DNA from: Metapseudomonas resinovorans DSM 21078
GTDB taxonomy: Bacteria; Pseudomonadota; Gammaproteobacteria; Pseudomonadales; Pseudomonadaceae
Assembly (NCBI RefSeq): GCF_000423545.1
Contig: NZ_KE384031.1
Coordinates: 133,843 to 197,842, forward strand
DNA: 64,000 bases
Direction: 5' to 3'
The notes under the pieces were generated by a model, which worked only from the letters and a program-made list of their open reading frames with translations, did not search any database and was not told the DNA's origin. Shown one piece after another: positions 56,317 through 64,000 of this stretch (position 1 is the stretch's first letter; every line of letters begins with the position of its first letter). Made by a program: the position numbers and the translations under genes.

Positions 56317-58350
56317 ATGACCGAGCCCCGCAAAATCCTTGTGACAAGCGCCCTCCCCTATGCCAACGGGTCCATCCACCTCGGGCATATGGTCGAGTAC
56401 ATCCAGACCGACATCTGGGTGCGCTTCCAGAAGATGCGTGGCAACCAGGCAGTTTACGTCTGCGCCGACGACGCCCACGGCTCCGCCATCATGCTGCGCG
56501 CCGAGAAGGAGGGCATCACCTCCGAGCAGTTGATCGACAACGTCCGCGCCGAGCACACCACCGACTTCGCCGACTTCCTGGTGGACTTCGACAACTACCA
56601 CTCCACCCATTCCGAAGAAAACCGCGCGCTCTCCAGCAGCATCTACACCAAGCTGCGCGACGCCGGCCACATCGGCACCCGCCCGGTGACCCAGTACTAC
56701 GACCCGGAAAAGCAGATGTTCCTGGCCGACCGCTTCATCAAGGGCAGCTGCCCGAAGTGCGGCACCGAAGACCAGTACGGCGACAACTGCGAATCCTGCG
56801 GCGCCACCTACTCCCCCACCGAGCTGAAGAACCCGAAGTCCGCCATCTCCGGCGCCACCCCGGTGCTCAAGGAATCCCTGCACTACTTCTTCAAGCTGCC
56901 GAACTTCGACGCCATGCTGAAGGAATGGACCCGCAGCGGCGCCCTGCAGGAGTCGGTGGCCAACAAGATCGCCGAGTGGCTGGACGCCGGCCTGCAGGAA
57001 TGGGACATCAGCCGTGACGCGCCCTACTTCGGCTTCGAGATCCCCGACGCCCCCGGCAAGTACTTCTACGTCTGGCTGGACGCCCCCATCGGCTACATGG
57101 CCAGCTTCCAGAACCTCTGTGCGCGCCGTCCCGAGCTGGACTTCGACGCCTTCTGGAACAAGGACTCCAACGCCGAGCTGTACCATTTCATCGGCAAGGA
57201 CATCGTCAATTTCCACGCCCTGTTCTGGCCCGCCATGCTCGAAGGCGCCGGCTACCGCAAGCCGACCGCGCTGAACGTACACGGCTACCTGACCGTGAAC
57301 GGGCAGAAGATGTCCAAGTCCCGCGGCACCTTCATCAAGGCGCGCACCTACCTGGACCACCTGCAGCCGGAGTACCTGCGCTACTACTACGCGTCCAAGC
57401 TGAGCCGCAGCGTCGACGACCTCGACCTGAACCTCGACGACTTCGTGCAGAAGGTGAACTCCGACCTGGTGGGCAAGGTAGTCAACATCGCCAGCCGCTG
57501 CGCCGGGTTCATCCACAAGGGCAACGCCGGCAAGCTGGTGGCTGAAAACGCCGCACCGGAACTGTTCGCCGACTTCAAGGCCGCCGTGCCGAGCATCGCC
57601 GAAGCCTATGAGAACCGTGACTTCGCCCGCGCCATGCGCGAGATCATGGCGCTCGCCGACCGTGCCAACGCCTGGATCGCCGACAAGGCGCCCTGGGCCC
57701 TGGCCAAGCAGGAAGGCAAGCAGGCCGAGGTGCAGGCCGTCTGCGCAGCGGGTGTCAACCTGTTCCGCCAGCTGGTGACTTTCCTCAAGCCGGTACTGCC
57801 GCAACTGGCCGCCGCCGCTGAGCAGTTCCTCAATGTCGCCCCGCTGACCTGGGACGACCACGAGACACTGCTCGCCGACCATCAGTTGAATGCCTTCAAC
57901 CCCCTGATGACCCGCATCGAGCCGGCGAAGATCGAAGCCATGGTCGCCGCCTCCAAGGAAGACCTGGCTGCCGCCTCAGCCCCTAAAGGCAATGGCGAGT
58001 TGGAGAAAGACCCCCTGGCGGCGGAAATCGCCTTCGACACCTTCGCCGCCGTCGACCTGCGCATCGCGCTGATCGAGAAGGCCGAGTTCGTCGAGGGCGC
58101 CGACAAGCTGCTGCGCCTGAGCCTGGATATCGGTGATGCCAAGCGCAACGTCTTCTCCGGCATCAAGAGCGCCTACCCGGACCCGAGCAAGCTGGAAGGC
58201 CGCCTCACCCTGTACGTCGCCAACCTGGCGGCGCGCAAGATGAAGTTCGGCATCTCCGAAGGCATGGTCCTGGCTGCCGGCCCCGGCGGCGAGGAAATCT
58301 ACCTGCTCAGCCCCGACAGCGGCGCCAAGCCGGGTCAGCGCGTCAAGTAA
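56317..58350 (+). CDS. metG: Methionyl-tRNA synthetase
   Basis: The 677-residue class I synthetase has HLGH (residues 21-24) and KMSKS (331-335) as the active-site signatures. The zinc knuckle has CPKC and CESCG, and a C-terminal Trbp111/EMAP-like tRNA-binding domain (about 575-677; [18 protein letters not shown]) follows. Length matches the E. coli enzyme. It ends at a strong terminator. Confidence 0.97.
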   Translation: MTEPRKILVTSALPYANGSIHLGHMVEYIQTDIWVRFQKMRGNQAVYVCADDAHGSAIMLRAEKEGITSEQLIDNVRAEHTTDFADFLVDFDNYHSTHSEENRALSSSIYTKLRDAGHIGTRPVTQYYDPEKQMFLADRFIKGSCPKCGTEDQYGDNCESCGATYSPTELKNPKSAISGATPVLKESLHYFFKLPNFDAMLKEWTRSGALQESVANKIAEWLDAGLQEWDISRDAPYFGFEIPDAPGKYFYVWLDAPIGYMASFQNLCARRPELDFDAFWNKDSNAELYHFIGKDIVNFHALFWPAMLEGAGYRKPTALNVHGYLTVNGQKMSKSRGTFIKARTYLDHLQPEYLRYYYASKLSRSVDDLDLNLDDFVQKVNSDLVGKVVNIASRCAGFIHKGNAGKLVAENAAPELFADFKAAVPSIAEAYENRDFARAMREIMALADRANAWIADKAPWALAKQEGKQAEVQAVCAAGVNLFRQLVTFLKPVLPQLAAAAEQFLNVAPLTWDDHETLLADHQLNAFNPLMTRIEPAKIEAMVAASKEDLAAASAPKGNGELEKDPLAAEIAFDTFAAVDLRIALIEKAEFVEGADKLLRLSLDIGDAKRNVFSGIKSAYPDPSKLEGRLTLYVANLAARKMKFGISEGMVLAAGPGGEEIYLLSPDSGAKPGQRVK

Positions 58351-58366
58351 CACCACTCGCTCCAGC

Positions 58367-58394
58367 AAAAATGCCCGCTCCTGCGGGCATTTTT
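58367..58394 (+). terminator. metG terminator
   Basis: The stem ATGCCCGC-TCCT-GCGGGCAT, flanked by AAAA and TTTTT, is a strong terminator in both directions. Confidence 0.85.
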
Positions 58395-58411
58395 GTTCAG
58401 GAGCACCGGAT

Positions 58412-58460
58412 ACGTAGGCTGTGGTGGAGCGAAGCGAGACCGATCGCTGGCTTAAGCCCG
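58412..58460. repeat. Dispersed element, GAGCGAAGCG class
   Basis: GTAGGCTGTGGTGGAGCGAAG and following bases relate to the element at 10717-10776. It lies between metG and rsxA. Confidence 0.35.
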
Positions 58461-58591
58461 CCAACCGAATCCGCATGGACCTGAGCTAGCCTTGTATCAG
58501 GACACTGGCCACCGCGGCCGCGCCCCTGTACCGCTGCGGCAGCATTCCGGATAATACGCGGCCCTTTTTCAGCCCGGCGACGCCACGCCTT

Positions 58592-59146
58592 ATGACCGAC
58601 TTCATCTTTGCCCTGCTCGGTGCAGCGCTGGTCAACAACCTCATTCTCGGCCTGCCCCTGGGTGCCGACAGTCTGCGCCAGCCGCGCAGCCGGGCACTGG
58701 CCCTGGCGGGTGGTGCACTGATCGCCCTCGCCACGCCGCTTGCCTGGCTGCTCGACCAGCTCATGCTGGCGCCATTGGGTCTCGATTCGTTGCGACTGTT
58801 CCTCTTCCTGCCATTGCTGGCACCGCTCGCCTGGCTTTGCCTGCGCCTGCTCGCACGCCTGCGCCCAGCGCTCACTCAGGACGGCCTCTGGCCGCTGCTG
58901 CTGGCCAACGGTGCGGCGCTGGGTGCCATGCTGATCGGCAGCGCTGGCAGCTTCAGCGCAGCCCTCGGCCTTGGCCTTGGCGGTGGCCTGGGCTTCTGGC
59001 TGGTATTGACCCTGTTCGACGACCTGCTCGGGCAAGTGGACGAGTCCAGGGTGCCCGCCGCCTTTCGCGGCACGCCCATGCTGCTGGTCTGCGCCGGCCT
59101 GATGGGCCTGGCCTTCCTCGGTTTCAACGGCATGGGGGCGCAATGA
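58592..59146 (+). CDS. rsxA: Divergent RnfA/RsxA-like membrane subunit
   Basis: The 184-residue membrane protein has six helices and clear RnfA traits: [13 protein letters not shown] near the start and [21 protein letters not shown] at the end. It is shorter than the usual 193 residues and divergent. The two cysteines that ligate the RnfA/RnfE 2Fe-2S cluster in normal RnfA (GLCPF and TTNCAV) are replaced here: the matching places read GADSL and LANGAAL. It is first in the rsxA-B-D-G-E operon and overlaps rsxB by 4 bases. Confidence 0.85.
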   Translation: MTDFIFALLGAALVNNLILGLPLGADSLRQPRSRALALAGGALIALATPLAWLLDQLMLAPLGLDSLRLFLFLPLLAPLAWLCLRLLARLRPALTQDGLWPLLLANGAALGAMLIGSAGSFSAALGLGLGGGLGFWLVLTLFDDLLGQVDESRVPAAFRGTPMLLVCAGLMGLAFLGFNGMGAQ

Positions 59147-60522
59147 ACCAGGCCAGCCTGATCCAGCGCATCGACGCCCTGCTGCCACAGACCCAATGCG
59201 GCAAGTGCGGCCACCCCGGCTGCAAGCCCTACGCCGAAGGCATCGCCCAGGGCGAAGCGATCAACAAGTGCCCGCCCGGCGGCACCGCGACCATCATCGC
59301 GCTGGCCGACCTGCTCAGCGTTCAGCCGCTGCCCCTGGAAGCCCCCAATGGCCCGGTTCCGCCGCAGATCGCCTTCATCCGAGAGGCCGAATGCATCGGC
59401 TGCACCAAATGCATCCAGGCCTGCCCGGTGGATGCCATCGTCGGCGCCGCCAAGCAGATGCACACCGTCATCACTGATGAGTGCACCGGCTGCGAGCTTT
59501 GCGTCGTGCCCTGCCCGGTCGACTGCATCGACATCCTGCCACTGGCTGAACCGGCCGCCAGCGCCCAGCGCCATCGCGCCGACCAGTTCCGTCAGCGCTT
59601 CGAATTCCGCAATACCCGTCTGGCCCGGGAAGAAGCACGCCGCCAGGCCGAACGCGAAGCCCGTGCGGCCCGCGCAGCACAGGCCCAGCAAAGCAGCGCT
59701 GCGGCTCCAACGGACGCGGTGCAGGCCGCCATCGAACGGGTGAAGGCGCAGAAAGCCGCTACCCCGAGCCTGAGCGACCAGCAGAAGCGCCTGAAGATCG
59801 AAGCGGCCATGGCCCAGGTGGCGCTGAAGAAGGCCGAGGCCCAGTACGAGGTCTATGGCACCTCCGACTTGCTGGCCCAGGTCACCGAGTTGCGCGCCGC
59901 CAATGACCAGGCCCAGGCTGCCCTCAAAGCCGCCATGGAAGCACCGACCCCACAGGTGGACGAAGCGGCCCTCAAGCAAGCGAAGATCGCCGCGGCGATG
60001 AGTCGGGCCCAACTGAGCAAGGCCGAAAAAGCCTTCGGTGAATCCCCCACAGCGGAACAACAAGCCCAACTGGCCGAACTGCGCGATGCCGTGGACCAAG
60101 CCCAGCAGCACCTGGATGGCCTCCAGGGTACCCCTACCGCGCCTGCCGCCAGTGAAGGAGAGGCACGACTCAAGCAGGCCAAGATCGCCCTCGCCAGCCG
60201 TCGCGCCGAGCTGAAAAGCGCCGAGCTGAGCGGTGCCGATGAGGCCCAACTGGCGACGTTGCACCAAGCCCTGGTCGACGCCGAAGCGGCCCTGCATGCC
60301 GCCGAAGACGCCTCGGGCAAGCAGCCACCCAACCTGCAGCGCATCGACAAGCGCCCGGTGGACCCGGCCGTGCGTGCCATGAAGACCGAACTGGCCTTTG
60401 CCCGCGCCGACGTCAGCAAGCTGGAGCGCCAGGCCGAAGCCGATCCGGCGGCACTGGCCCAGGCCCGCGAGCGTCTGGCCAAGGCTGAACGGGCCCTCGC
60501 CGAACAGTCGCCGTCGCCATGA
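59143..60522 (+). CDS. rsxB: RnfB/RsxB-like ferredoxin subunit with long repeat tail
   Basis: The 459-residue protein (usual RsxB is about 190) has an N-terminal 4Fe-4S site ([20 protein letters not shown]) and a two-cluster ferredoxin domain ([15 protein letters not shown] and [15 protein letters not shown]). It starts almost at the first cluster, so the usual N-terminal membrane helix is absent. From about residue 150 to the end is an alanine-rich helical tail with four imperfect repeats starting near residues 217, 277, 343 and 413 (for example [19 protein letters not shown]). The tail resembles the C-terminal repeats of gammaproteobacterial RnfC. Confidence 0.88.
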   Translation: MNQASLIQRIDALLPQTQCGKCGHPGCKPYAEGIAQGEAINKCPPGGTATIIALADLLSVQPLPLEAPNGPVPPQIAFIREAECIGCTKCIQACPVDAIVGAAKQMHTVITDECTGCELCVVPCPVDCIDILPLAEPAASAQRHRADQFRQRFEFRNTRLAREEARRQAEREARAARAAQAQQSSAAAPTDAVQAAIERVKAQKAATPSLSDQQKRLKIEAAMAQVALKKAEAQYEVYGTSDLLAQVTELRAANDQAQAALKAAMEAPTPQVDEAALKQAKIAAAMSRAQLSKAEKAFGESPTAEQQAQLAELRDAVDQAQQHLDGLQGTPTAPAASEGEARLKQAKIALASRRAELKSAELSGADEAQLATLHQALVDAEAALHAAEDASGKQPPNLQRIDKRPVDPAVRAMKTELAFARADVSKLERQAEADPAALAQARERLAKAERALAEQSPSP

Positions 60523-61526
60523 CCACGCGCCCGGCCTTCGACCCACGCCCCAGCATGCAGCTGGTGCTGGTCGCCTGCCTGCCGGGCCTGCTCGCACTGT
60601 TCTGGCAATACGGCTGGGGCAGTGTGCTGCAACTGCTGGTGGCTGTTTCGGTCGCCCTGCTGTGCGAGGCCCTGGTGCGCCGCCAGCCGGGGCAGGCCGT
60701 CACCGCCGAAGCCTCCCTGTTCAACCTGCCGCTGCTGGGTGAAGGCAGCGCACTGGTCAGCGCTACCCTGCTGGCCCTGGCCCTGCCGCCCTACTCGCCC
60801 TGGTGGCTGACCGCCAGCGCCTGCGCCTTCGCCCTGCTGTTCGGCAAGGCGCTGTTCGGCGGCTTCGGGCAGAACCCTTTCAACCCGGCCATGCTCGGCT
60901 ACGCGCTGGTATTGGTGGCCTTCCCCGCCCACCTCAACCAGTGGCCCACACCCGGTCAGCACCCTGGCCTGAGTGAGTCCCTGCTACAGGTACTGGGCCT
61001 TGGCGGCGGACTGGTGGATGGCTGGAGCCAGGCCACCGCCCTGGACAGCCTCAAGCACAACGATCGCCTGACCATCGACGAACTCTTCGCCAGCCACTCC
61101 GCCTTCGGCGGCTTTGGCGGGCGTGGCGCGGAATGGGTCAACCTGGCGTTCCTGCTGGGTGGCCTGTTCCTGCTGCAACGCAAGGTCATCCGCTGGCACG
61201 CACCCGTCGGTTTGCTGGCGGGGCTCTTCATCGCCAGCCTGCTGTGCTGGAACGGCTCCGGCTCGGACTCCAACGGCTCGCCGCTGTTCCACCTGCTCAG
61301 CGGCGCCACCATGCTCGGCGCCTTCTTCATCGCCACCGAGCCGGTCTCCGGCGCCGCCAGCGACCGCGGCCGCCTGCTGTTCGGCGTCGGCGCCGGCCTG
61401 CTGGTCTACGTGATCCGCACCTGGAGCGGCTACGCAGACGGCATGACCTTCGCCATCCTGCTAATGAACCTGCTGGTCCCCACCCTCGACCGCTACGCTC
61501 CGCGCAGCCAGGAAGCGCAGCCGTGA
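60519..61526 (+). CDS. rsxD: RnfD/RsxD membrane flavoprotein subunit
   Basis: The 335-residue membrane protein keeps the RnfD core: [16 protein letters not shown], and [10 protein letters not shown] with Thr173 as the expected covalent FMN site. [19 protein letters not shown] is also present. It is the best-conserved subunit here. It overlaps rsxB and rsxG by 4 bases each. Confidence 0.93.
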   Translation: MTTRPAFDPRPSMQLVLVACLPGLLALFWQYGWGSVLQLLVAVSVALLCEALVRRQPGQAVTAEASLFNLPLLGEGSALVSATLLALALPPYSPWWLTASACAFALLFGKALFGGFGQNPFNPAMLGYALVLVAFPAHLNQWPTPGQHPGLSESLLQVLGLGGGLVDGWSQATALDSLKHNDRLTIDELFASHSAFGGFGGRGAEWVNLAFLLGGLFLLQRKVIRWHAPVGLLAGLFIASLLCWNGSGSDSNGSPLFHLLSGATMLGAFFIATEPVSGAASDRGRLLFGVGAGLLVYVIRTWSGYADGMTFAILLMNLLVPTLDRYAPRSQEAQP

Positions 61527-62131
61527 ACGGCCGCAGCCTGGCGCTCCTCCTCCTGCTGGCCGTGACTGGCCTGATCGTATTGATCGCTACCGACCGGCTG
61601 CTGGCCGGCCGCATCGACGCCGAGCGCCAGACTGCCGACGAGCGCGCCCTGCTCGATCTGCTGCCCCCCGGCAGCTATGACAACCATCCCCTTGCCCACC
61701 CCATCGCCCTGCCCGCCAGCGAGCTGCTGGGCATTCCGGCACCCACGCAAGCCTGGCTGGCCACACGCGAAGGGACCCCGGTCGCGGTGTTACTGCCGGC
61801 CACCGCCAAGGGCTACAAAGGTCCGATCCGCCTTTTGCTCGCCATCCGCCCGGACGGCCGACTGCTGGCCACCAAGGTACTCGGCCACCGCGAAACGCCG
61901 GGCATTGGTGACCGCATCGAGCCATCCCGCAGTGCCTGGTTGCAGGTATTCACCGACGCCTCGCTCGCCAACCATCCGGAAGCGGAATGGCGAGTGAAGG
62001 CCGACAAGGGTCAGTTCGACCAGATCGCCGGCGCCACCATCACTTCCCGCGCGGTGGTCAGCGCCACCCAGCACGCCTTGCAGTTCTTCGACGGCCATCG
62101 TCCGTTGCTGCTTGGAGGCACGTCGCCATGA
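61523..62131 (+). CDS. rsxG: RnfG/RsxG periplasmic flavoprotein subunit
   Basis: The 202-residue protein has one N-terminal membrane anchor and an FMN-binding domain ending in FDQIAGATITSRAVV, where Thr172 is the expected ApbE-flavinylation site. The start is a GTG at 61523 overlapping the rsxD stop by 4 bases; upstream in-frame residues only shadow rsxD. It would pass electrons across the membrane face. Confidence 0.9.
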   Translation: MNGRSLALLLLLAVTGLIVLIATDRLLAGRIDAERQTADERALLDLLPPGSYDNHPLAHPIALPASELLGIPAPTQAWLATREGTPVAVLLPATAKGYKGPIRLLLAIRPDGRLLATKVLGHRETPGIGDRIEPSRSAWLQVFTDASLANHPEAEWRVKADKGQFDQIAGATITSRAVVSATQHALQFFDGHRPLLLGGTSP

Positions 62132-62697
62132 AAGCCAGCCACATTGGCCTGATGGGCGTGGCCCTGCTGGTAGGAGCCACCGACCTGCTGATCAAGGGCG
62201 TTGGCCTGGCACTCGCCAACCTGCCCATGTTGCTGCTCTTCGGCCTGGCGCTACCGACGTTGCGGCGGCAACTGGGCGGTGCCGCTTACTGGCTCGGCGC
62301 CCTCCTGCTGGCCGCACTGCTGGCCAGCCTGGCCAACCTGTTGCTGCAAGCCGGCGCCTTTGAACTGCACCGCGCCCTCGGCCCTTACGTCTACCTGTTG
62401 GTACTGCCCTGCCTGCAGCTCGCGGCAAAAGAATCCACAGACGCCCTCGACGGCCTGCGCACGGGGCTGGCGTTCAGCCTGCTCGCCCTGCTTATGGGCA
62501 CGCTGCGGGAAGTCCTGGGCCACGCCAGCCTGTTCGCCCACTTCGACTGGCTGCTGGGCCCCACCGCCCTGGGCTGGCGCCTGCAGTTCGGCGCCGATGG
62601 CATTCCCCTGTTCGCCCTCGCGCCCGGAGCCTTTATCCTGCTCGGTACGCTACTGGCACTGTCGCGCCGCCTGACCAACCGGACCGCTGATTCCTGA
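62128..62697 (+). CDS. rsxE: Divergent RnfE/RsxE-like membrane subunit
   Basis: The 189-residue membrane protein (usual RsxE is about 210-230) keeps the RnfE end region (GTLREVLGHASLF and APGAFILLGTLLA) but is divergent and shorter at the N-terminus. Of the two cluster cysteines, only Cys95 (LVLPCLQLA, matching TNCIVV) remains; the first, normally in GLCPLL, reads GVALLV. It overlaps rsxG by 4 bases and nth by 1 base. Confidence 0.82.
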   Translation: MKASHIGLMGVALLVGATDLLIKGVGLALANLPMLLLFGLALPTLRRQLGGAAYWLGALLLAALLASLANLLLQAGAFELHRALGPYVYLLVLPCLQLAAKESTDALDGLRTGLAFSLLALLMGTLREVLGHASLFAHFDWLLGPTALGWRLQFGADGIPLFALAPGAFILLGTLLALSRRLTNRTADS

Positions 62698-63335
62698 TGA
62701 ACGCCGCAAAACGCTACGAAATCTTCCGCCGCCTTCACGACGACGACCCCAACCCCACCACCGAGTTGGCCTACAGCACGCCCTTCGAGCTGCTGATCGC
62801 GGTCATCCTCTCCGCCCAGGCCACCGATGTCGGGGTGAACAAGGCCACAGCCAAGCTCTACCCGGTGGCCAACACGCCGGAAGCCATCCATGCCCTGGGC
62901 GTCGAAGGCCTGTCCGAGTACATCAAGACCATCGGCCTGTACAACAGCAAGGCGAAGAACGTCATCGAAACCTGCCGCATCCTCATCGAGAAGCACGGCA
63001 GCGTCGTCCCGGACAACCGCGAAGACCTCGAAGCCCTGCCCGGCGTCGGCCGCAAGACAGCCAACGTGGTGCTCAACACGGCCTTCCGCCAGCCGACCAT
63101 GGCGGTGGACACGCACATCTTCCGGGTCAGCAACCGCACCGGCATCGCCCCCGGCAAGAACGTGCTGGAGGTGGAGAAGAAGCTGGTGAAATTCGTTCCA
63201 AAAGAATTCCTGCTGGACGCCCACCACTGGCTGATCCTGCACGGGCGCTATGTGTGCGTGGCCCGCAAACCCCGCTGTGGCGCGTGCCGCATCGAAGATC
63301 TGTGCGAGTACAAGGCGAAGACCTCTGACGATTGA
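62697..63335 (+). CDS. nth: Endonuclease III
   Basis: The 212-residue DNA glycosylase/AP lyase removes oxidised pyrimidines. The helix-hairpin-helix carries Lys120 (LPGVGRKTANVVL) and Asp138 (AVDTHIFRVSNR). The 4Fe-4S loop is CVARKPRCGACRIEDLC. It is the last gene of the rsx transcription unit, sharing one base with rsxE, as in many gammaproteobacteria. Confidence 0.96.
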   Translation: MNAAKRYEIFRRLHDDDPNPTTELAYSTPFELLIAVILSAQATDVGVNKATAKLYPVANTPEAIHALGVEGLSEYIKTIGLYNSKAKNVIETCRILIEKHGSVVPDNREDLEALPGVGRKTANVVLNTAFRQPTMAVDTHIFRVSNRTGIAPGKNVLEVEKKLVKFVPKEFLLDAHHWLILHGRYVCVARKPRCGACRIEDLCEYKAKTSDD

Positions 63336-63377
63336 AAACCTATTGATTCACTCAAGTATCCGATTGAAAAAATCTTT

Positions 63378-63406
63378 TTTACCGGCCTCTGCTTTGCGTT
63401 TATAAG
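63378..63406 (+). promoter_or_regulatory. Promoter of the PA3496-like gene
   Basis: A -35 TTTACC (63378-63383) and a -10 TATAAG (63401-63406) are 17 bases apart, placing the start about 30 bases upstream of the gene. The region is AT-rich, unlike its surroundings. Confidence 0.55.
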
Positions 63407-63442
63407 GTGCGCCAATAGCGCCCCGCTTTGTGGAGTGACCTT

Positions 63443-63622
63443 ATGAGCACAGCCAAAGACGATATCGAGCTCGAAGAAGAATTCGTTTCCGAGGATGCCG
63501 AAGACTCGGAAGCCCCGGCAGAAACCGCGAAAACCAACCTCACCAAGCGCCGCATCATCGACAACTACCTCGAAGAACGACGTTTGCAGAAGCAACTTTC
63601 CGATTACGACTTCGACCTGTAA
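63443..63622 (+). CDS. PA3496-family small acidic protein
   Basis: The 59-residue acidic protein ends in KRRIIDNYLEERRLQKQLSD, the signature of the PA3496 family described as putative envelope integrity proteins. The ATG at 63443 has TGGAG 9 bases upstream. It sits after nth, as PA3496 does, and its stop is followed within 30 bases by an insertion sequence. Confidence 0.85.
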   Translation: MSTAKDDIELEEEFVSEDAEDSEAPAETAKTNLTKRRIIDNYLEERRLQKQLSDYDFDL

Positions 63623-63649
63623 TCGGCTACTTCCAAAGCCCCGCCGACC

Positions 63650-64000
63650 AGACTGTGTGAAAACCTAGCCGTCTGAGTCGAAGCTGAAGACAATGCCCGT
63701 ATCGATCGATACGGGCATTGTCGTTTATGGGCTACATCCAGGGAGAGGCGCGCGGTCAGGACAGCCTGTTTCCGCCGTCGTTGGACGAGCTGGTTCCCGA
63801 AGACCACCTGGTGCGGGTGATCGAGGTCTACGTGGCGCGGCTGGATCTGCAGGCGCTGGGTTTCAGCAAGGCGCAGCCGGGTCGAACCGGGCGTCCGCCC
63901 TACGACCCGGCGGACCTGCTCAAGCTCTACCTGTACGGCTACTTCCAGCGCATCCGCTCTTCCCGTCGCCTGGAGGCCGAGTGCCGGCGCAATGTCGAGG
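63650..64000 (+). mobile_element. IS1182-type insertion sequence, left end (cut by window)
   Basis: The left end appears near 63650 with AGACTGTGTGAAAAC, a form typical of this family. A perfect 34-bp palindrome (63689-63722, core CCCGTATCGATCGATACGGG) follows, then the transposase gene. The right end is outside the window. Confidence 0.65.
63727..64000 (+). CDS. IS1182-family transposase, N-terminal part
   Basis: The first 91 residues are visible. They match the InsH/DUF772 N-terminal domain of IS1182/IS5-type transposases (MGYIQGEARGQDSLFPPSLD, then RTGRPPYDPADLLKLYLYGY). The catalytic DDE region lies beyond the window. The ATG at 63727 follows directly after the palindrome and lacks a strong ribosome site. 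Confidence 0.85.
   Translation, partial: MGYIQGEARGQDSLFPPSLDELVPEDHLVRVIEVYVARLDLQALGFSKAQPGRTGRPPYDPADLLKLYLYGYFQRIRSSRRLEAECRRNVE

Noticed and set aside
56200..57882. A minus-strand open frame of 560 codons opposite metG
   Set aside because: Antisense shadow of metG, low-complexity Val/Gly/His product.
58837..59142. A longer N-terminus for RsxB
   Set aside because: The extra residues are Pro/Ala/Arg-rich frame-shadow of rsxA; the 4-base ATGA overlap at 59143 and the family start near the first cluster favour the short form.
58592..60522. Apparent loss of rsxC through an assembly gap or frameshift
   Set aside because: The rsxB-rsxD junction is a clean 4-base overlap and no fragments of the RnfC core are seen, so a simple error is unlikely in this window.

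Overview
The window is a high-GC chromosomal segment of a Pseudomonas-type gammaproteobacterium. Gene content, codon use, DUF2790 and PA3496-type small proteins, the AHL acylase QuiP and Pseudomonas REP elements all point that way. From memory, the blocks resemble P. aeruginosa regions that are not adjacent in PAO1, so this is probably a more distant Pseudomonas sensu lato such as the resinovorans/otitidis side. That placement is inference.

(1) 1-13776 is a catabolic island for 4-hydroxyphenylacetate (homoprotocatechuate meta-cleavage). It holds a TRAP transporter (dctPQM, cut by the window edge), an OprD-type porin, the activator HpaA, and hpaG1-G2-E-D-F-H-I on the plus strand. On the minus strand are a two-component flavin hydroxylase of the Acinetobacter C1/C2 type (reductase and oxygenase) and the MarR regulator HpaR. 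The hydroxylase makes homoprotocatechuate, HpaD cleaves the ring, HpaE oxidises the semialdehyde, and HpaF, HpaG, HpaH and HpaI carry the product to succinate semialdehyde and pyruvate. The same 14-bp sequence CGTTAACACATTAA lies in both the dctP and the hpaG1 promoter regions.

(2) 13884-28301 is accessory. It holds an APC permease plus C-N hydrolase with a divergent LuxR-type regulator, a DUF2790 protein, an aromatic-acid/drug efflux operon (OMF-FUSC-DUF1656-HlyD) with a divergent LysR gene, a second LysR gene divergent from an SDR, a lipoprotein, a GAPDH/E4PDH-family enzyme and an EamA transporter. A REP element is inserted in frame inside the FUSC gene.

(3) 28386-51787 is core-like. It holds the Mrp/Pha/Sha cation-proton antiporter (A+B fused, C, D, E, F, G), slyB, pdxH, OmpA-family proteins, a serine hydrolase, a secreted agarase-like glycosidase, dinG, a small collagen-like exported protein with a DUF1145 partner, SEC-C proteins, a GST and quiP.

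(4) 52110-63622 holds pncB-nadE, dcd, mrp/apbC, metG, an unusual Rnf/Rsx operon, nth and a PA3496-type gene. The Rsx operon reads A-B-D-G-E with no rsxC. RsxB has no membrane anchor and carries a long alanine-rich tail of four imperfect repeats. RsxA and RsxE lack three of the four membrane cysteines expected to hold a 2Fe-2S cluster. This stripped-down, rewired Rnf-like complex is the best candidate here for an undescribed system. The window ends inside an IS1182-type transposase gene.
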